Source: an uncultured Bacilli bacterium
Lineage (GTDB): Bacteria > Bacillota_I > Bacilli_A > RF39 > UBA660
DNA length: 9,191 nt
Direction of reading: 5' to 3'
Assembly: GCA_934179675.1 (NCBI GenBank)
Contig: CAKPQS010000028.1
Location: forward strand, 1-9,191
Part shown: positions 7,105-9,191 of the stretch, piece by piece
How the letters are laid out: each line of letters opens with the position of its first letter
How positions within the stretch are numbered: position 1 is the stretch's first letter
Position numbers and translations under genes: made by a program
The notes under the pieces: generated by a model
What the model was told of the DNA's origin: nothing
The model's database searches: none
The model's input: the letters and a program-made list of their open reading frames with translations, nothing else

Positions 7105-8409
7105 ATGAAGTATTATATTGTTGGAATTAAAGGTGTCTTTTTAAGTAGTTTAGCCTTAATTTTAAATGATTTAGGATTTACAGTAGCTGGATATGATGAT
7201 AACATTGAATATCGTTTTACAGAAGATATTTTAAAGAAAAAAAATATAACTATTTATACAGATGAAAATAATTATATGACTCCTGGAACAGTAGTAGTTA
7301 GAAGTGAACATGTTAGTCTAGAACATTCAGAAATAAAAAAAGCATTAGATATGGGACTTAGAGTATATGAATATAATGAAATAGTTGCCAGACTTACAAA
7401 ACTGTTTGATACAATTACCGTAGCTGGATGTTATGGTAAAAGTTATGTAGCATCATTACTAGCTCATACTTTAAGTAGCGAAGCACCATGTAATTATTTG
7501 GTTGGAGCTGGTGAAGGTTTTGCTAGTAAAATGAGTAGAAAATTTGTTGTTGAAACATCAGAATTTAAAAAACATTTCTGTGATTATACAATGGAATATG
7601 CCATTATTACTAATATAGATATTAATCATGTTGATTATTTTCACAATATCAATGATGTAATGGAAGCTTATGAAGAATATGCTAAAAAAGCTACCAAAAT
7701 GGTATTTGCAAATGGTGATGATGAATATGTTAGGAAATTAAATATTAATTCATCTGTATTCTATTATGGAATAAATGAAAACAATGAAATAAGAGCTACT
7801 GATGTAACTTATTATGATAGAGGAACGTCATTTGATGTGTTTATTGAAGACAATTATTATGGACATTTTGATTTACCTATATATGGAAAAGATATGGTAA
7901 GAGATACATTAGCAGTTATTGCACTATGTTATTATGAAAGAATGGAAGCAAAAGATGTTCAAAAATTAATAAAATATTATGATGGATGTTACCGTGTATT
8001 TGATGATCGAAAAATAGGTAAAACAATTGTTGTTGATGATTATGTTCATCATCCTAAACAGTTAGAAAAAATAATAGCGTCAGTTAGACAAAAATATCCT
8101 AAATTAAAAATATATATTGTATTTGAACCACATAGTTATGATTGGTTTAGTGTATTTGAGGATGAATTAATAAGAATATTTAAAAATGTTGATCATGTTT
8201 ATGTAAGAGAAATTAATTCTTTATATGAAAATAAAGATGAATATAATGATATATCTAGTAAAGATTTAGTAAAAAAATTAAAAAATGCTGAAATGATTGA
8301 AGATGATGCAACAGTTTTATTAAAACATAAAGGTGAATGTATTATATTTGCAAGTAAAATAGAAATGACGGAATTAAAACATGATTTATTTAAAAAAATT
8401 ATAAAATAA
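7105..8409 (+). CDS. murC: Divergent MurC-type Mur ligase (UDP-N-acetylmuramate--L-alanine ligase-like)
   Basis: Three-domain Mur ligase of 434 residues. MurC adds L-alanine to UDP-MurNAc with ATP in the cytoplasm, the first step of the wall peptide. The N-terminal Rossmann domain (1 to about 95) starts YYIVGIKGVFLSSLA, close to the MurC GIGGIGMSGLA pattern. The ATP loop is GCYGKS (108-113, Lys112) where MurC usually has GTHGKT. E150 and E153 stand where the ADESD box is expected, and TNIDINHVDY (170-179) keeps the His175 but has Asn174 for the usual Asp. The C-terminal domain retains DDYxHHP (311-317), while FEPHSYDWF (340-348) replaces FQPHRYSRT, with Trp for the last Arg. AGGAGG (7094-7099) sits 5 bases before the ATG, 9 bases after tadC. 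Core ATP residues remain, so activity is plausible, but altered substrate use cannot be excluded. Confidence 0.78.
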   Translation: MKYYIVGIKGVFLSSLALILNDLGFTVAGYDDNIEYRFTEDILKKKNITIYTDENNYMTPGTVVVRSEHVSLEHSEIKKALDMGLRVYEYNEIVARLTKLFDTITVAGCYGKSYVASLLAHTLSSEAPCNYLVGAGEGFASKMSRKFVVETSEFKKHFCDYTMEYAIITNIDINHVDYFHNINDVMEAYEEYAKKATKMVFANGDDEYVRKLNINSSVFYYGINENNEIRATDVTYYDRGTSFDVFIEDNYYGHFDLPIYGKDMVRDTLAVIALCYYERMEAKDVQKLIKYYDGCYRVFDDRKIGKTIVVDDYVHHPKQLEKIIASVRQKYPKLKIYIVFEPHSYDWFSVFEDELIRIFKNVDHVYVREINSLYENKDEYNDISSKDLVKKLKNAEMIEDDATVLLKHKGECIIFASKIEMTELKHDLFKKIIK

Positions 8410-8432
8410 AATTATAATTTTTTTAAAATAAA

Positions 8433-8461
8433 TAGACAAAAATTACCTATTATAGTATAAT
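8433..8461 (+). promoter_or_regulatory. Promoter-like sequence downstream of murC
   Basis: TAGACA (8433-8438), a 17-bp spacer and a perfect TATAAT (8456-8461). It begins 23 bases after the murC stop. Transcription would start near 8468, at the left inverted repeat of the adjacent element, and meet the terminator hairpin at 8488-8533 after about 20 bases. No coding region lies between, so the only product would be a short RNA. Confidence 0.45.
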
Positions 8462-8464
8462 CTT

Positions 8465-8492
8465 GACTTTGACAGTTTTTTGAAATTAAAAA
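8465..8492 (+). repeat. Left inverted repeat of the candidate element
   Basis: GACTTTGACAGTTTT followed, after TTGA, by AATTAAAAA. It contains a consensus TTGACA (8469-8474) on the + strand but no well-placed -10 downstream. Confidence 0.5.
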
Positions 8493-8533
8493 GGCTCTAA
8501 CCTTTTATTTATAATGGTTTATGAGTCTTTTTT
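8488..8533 (+). terminator. Bidirectional terminator-like hairpin, likely end of the Tad-murC operon
   Basis: The 5' arm AAAAAGGCTCTAACC (8488-8502) pairs with GGTTTATGAGTCTTTTT (8516-8532) through one G-T wobble and small bulges, with a 13-base loop and a T-tract at 8528-8533. The opposite strand has its own T-run (complement of 8488-8492), so it could stop transcription both ways. It lies 78 bases after the murC stop. Confidence 0.7.
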
Positions 8534-8662
8534 GATATTAAAATAGTGCATACTTTTGGTTATAAATTTTAACTGAAAAATTTTTAATTTTTTTATAACT
8601 TATTATTTCAGTTGTTGTTTTTTTCATTAAATTTAAATCTTATGTGATGTTTGTTTTTTCAT

Positions 8663-8803
8663 TTACTGGAATAAAACATTTTCTTTAGTTGCTTTTGTAC
8701 CGCTTAAATTAGTATAATCTTTTACTATTGTGTAATAAGAATAATCTTTTTTGTTCTTATGTTTAGTTTCATAACATAACAACCTCAATATAATTATGCC
8801 ACC
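8663..8803 (-). pseudogene. Possible transposase N-terminal fragment (IS1634/IS4-like), decayed
   Basis: On the minus strand a 46-codon stretch is open from 8803 down to a TAA at 8665-8663. It lacks an ATG; a TTG at 8788-8786 lies about 10 bases after an AGGTGG. The product contains YETKHKNKKDYSYYTIVKDY and then NLSGTKATKENVLF. This looks like the start of IS1634-type transposases, which open with a lysine-rich strand, then YY.IV and a G-x-K turn. Nothing recognisable continues after the stop. The position just inside the right inverted repeat, reading inward, is where a transposase start would be expected. The family assignment is from memory of the pattern and is weak. Confidence 0.35.
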
Positions 8804-8866
8804 TCATAAAAACGTACATAATAACAAAATGATAACAAAGCTAGTTTTTTCAACATTTATTGAAGA

Positions 8867-8891
8867 TTTTTAATTGAAAACTGTCAAAATC
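8867..8891 (-). repeat. Right inverted repeat of the candidate element
   Basis: The reverse complement reads GATTTTGACAGTTTT, then C, then AATTAAAAA, matching the left end apart from one mismatch and a 3-base length difference. On the minus strand it contains TTGACA, 17 bp before TTCAAT, a possible inward promoter for the remnant. Confidence 0.5.
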
Positions 8892-9026
8892 GGATGCTTT
8901 AAAAATGGATGATTATTATAAAGTTTATTTGTTTTGTATAAATTTATTTTTTTTTTATATTCTAGAATAATATTATATTATTTACAGATATTATCATAAA
9001 ATTATTACAAAAAAGCAAAAATACAA

Positions 9027-9055
9027 TTGTATTAAAAAATAAAATATGGTAAAAT
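9027..9055 (+). promoter_or_regulatory. Extended -10 promoter upstream of the right CATA locus
   Basis: TTGTAT (-35, 9027-9032), a 17-bp spacer and TAAAAT (-10, 9050-9055) with TG in the extended position (9047-9048). The layout is the same as the Tad operon promoter at 2129-2157. Transcription would start near 9062, about 42 bases before ATG 9104. The stretch between the element's right end (8892) and here holds no gene that I can see. Confidence 0.6.
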
Positions 9056-9103
9056 AAGAAAGTAATAAATGATAGATGTAATAATGAAAGGTTTGTTGAT
9101 AAC

Positions 9104-9184
9104 ATGAAAAAGGAACATACATACATACATACATACATACATACATACATACATACATACATACATACATACATACATTACTAA
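9104..9184 (+). CDS. Short ORF with CATA repeats straight after its start: out-of-frame 5' end of a phase-variable gene, or a leader peptide
   Basis: ATG 9104 is followed by AAA AAG GAA and then directly by the CATA tract, so the product would be MKKE followed by repeats of HTYI. Three CATA units encode one HTYI. In the frame shown, the tract ends in CAT TAC TAA, a stop at 9182-9184, giving 26 residues. Another frame stops at 9186-9188. The third frame stays open to the end of the window and would be reached by gain of one repeat unit or loss of two. This layout (start codon, a few codons, tetranucleotide repeat) resembles Haemophilus contingency genes. The ribosome site is weak: GAAAGG at 9086-9091 lies 12 bases upstream. 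No downstream gene is visible, so the protein is unknown. Confidence 0.4.
   Translation: MKKEHTYIHTYIHTYIHTYIHTYIHY
9115..9178. repeat. CATA tetranucleotide microsatellite (15 full units plus partial ends)
   Basis: A perfect CATA tract starts at 9115 (one leading A, then units from 9116) and ends with CAT at 9176-9178 before TACTAAATAATAA. It has the same unit and orientation as the tract at 1-77. The sequences that follow the two tracts share TACTAA and similar A/T-rich text, suggesting related loci. Here the tract lies inside a short reading frame, whereas at the left tract the upstream part is cut off by the window edge. Confidence 0.97.
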
Positions 9185-9191
9185 ATAATAA

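Larger units (their letters stand above)
8465..8891. mobile_element. MITE-like or decayed insertion-sequence remnant with imperfect terminal inverted repeats
   Basis: The left end GACTTTGACAGTTTT (8465-8479) matches the reverse complement of 8877-8891 at 14 of 15 positions. After a 3-base length difference, both ends continue inward with AATTAAAAA (8484-8492 and, inverted, 8867-8875). The 427-bp interior has no intact gene, only a possible transposase remnant on the minus strand near the right end and a terminator near the left end. That arrangement fits an internally deleted insertion sequence. No target-site duplication is obvious next to the ends. Chance pairing in AT-rich DNA is possible, but two collinear matched blocks make it less likely. 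Confidence 0.45.

Noticed and set aside
8404..8425. AAATTATAATTT followed by T residues just after murC, as the operon terminator
   Set aside because: An all-A/T palindrome with almost no loop would be too unstable. The hairpin at 8488-8533 is far better.
8958..8969. Palindrome TATTCTAGAATA after a T-run, as a terminator or operator
   Set aside because: It is a gapless palindrome without a loop or a following T-tract, in AT-rich spacer where such sequences arise by chance. It lies about 60 bases from the promoter.
8905..8970. Short + strand frame of 21 codons starting at ATG 8905
   Set aside because: No ribosome site, low-complexity Phe/Tyr-rich product from a T-run, and no match to any pattern I know.
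8962..9174. Minus-strand open frame of 70 codons starting with repeated MYVC
   Set aside because: Its start is only the reverse of the CATA tract (TATG gives an ATG every four bases) and the rest crosses the promoter and AT-rich spacer. It has no ribosome site and no recognisable domain.
1..9191. CRISPR array or circular plasmid suggested by repeats at both ends
   Set aside because: The end repeats are a simple 4-base unit without spacers. The two ends are followed by different sequences, and no replication gene is present.

Overview
The window reads as an AT-rich (by eye roughly three quarters A+T) Gram-positive-type bacterial sequence. The organism looks like an uncultured gut Bacillota/Bacilli lineage of the RF39-like kind. 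I infer this from the extreme AT bias, strong AGGAGG-type ribosome binding sites, a secretin-free Tad locus, a BspA/DUF285 leucine-rich-repeat surface protein and a MurC-like ligase. Tryptophan is encoded by TGG, and TGA ends tadZ and tadB. The standard bacterial code therefore applies, not the mycoplasma code. The lineage name is inference.

Layout, all genes on +: (1) 1-77 is a pure CATA tetranucleotide tract at the window edge. (2) 198-2063 is a surface protein with a signal-peptide/TasA-like N-terminus and about ten 26-residue LRR units, closed by a hairpin terminator at 2079-2102. (3) A strong extended -10 promoter (2129-2157) starts a tight run of seven genes: two TadE/TadG-like pseudopilins, a TadZ/CpaE-like ATPase, the TadA/CpaF motor ATPase, TadB (with an unusual N-terminal Ig-like extension), TadC, and a divergent MurC-type Mur ligase (7105-8409). 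Neighbours overlap or lie 4-12 bases apart. (4) 8410-9026 has no intact gene. It holds a promoter-like sequence, a bidirectional terminator hairpin, and a 427-bp element bounded by imperfect inverted repeats with a possible decayed transposase start on the minus strand. (5) At 9027-9191 a good promoter leads into a start codon followed four codons later by a second CATA tract, which runs to the window edge.

The Tad genes would build a cell-envelope fibre machine: TadE-like proteins as minor pilins, TadA as ATPase, TadB/TadC as membrane platform and TadZ as localisation factor. No major Flp pilin and no prepilin peptidase are present, so these must be encoded elsewhere or be replaced. MurC is in the same transcription unit, linking wall-precursor synthesis with envelope-machine assembly.

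The most notable signals are the two CATA tracts, which look like contingency (phase-variation) repeats at surface-gene loci, and the TadB-Ig fusion. The first 77 bases are pure repeat, and the last 77 bases begin exactly where the right-hand repeat begins. That is what contig ends broken on a 77-mer would look like, so repeat counts should not be taken as true lengths.
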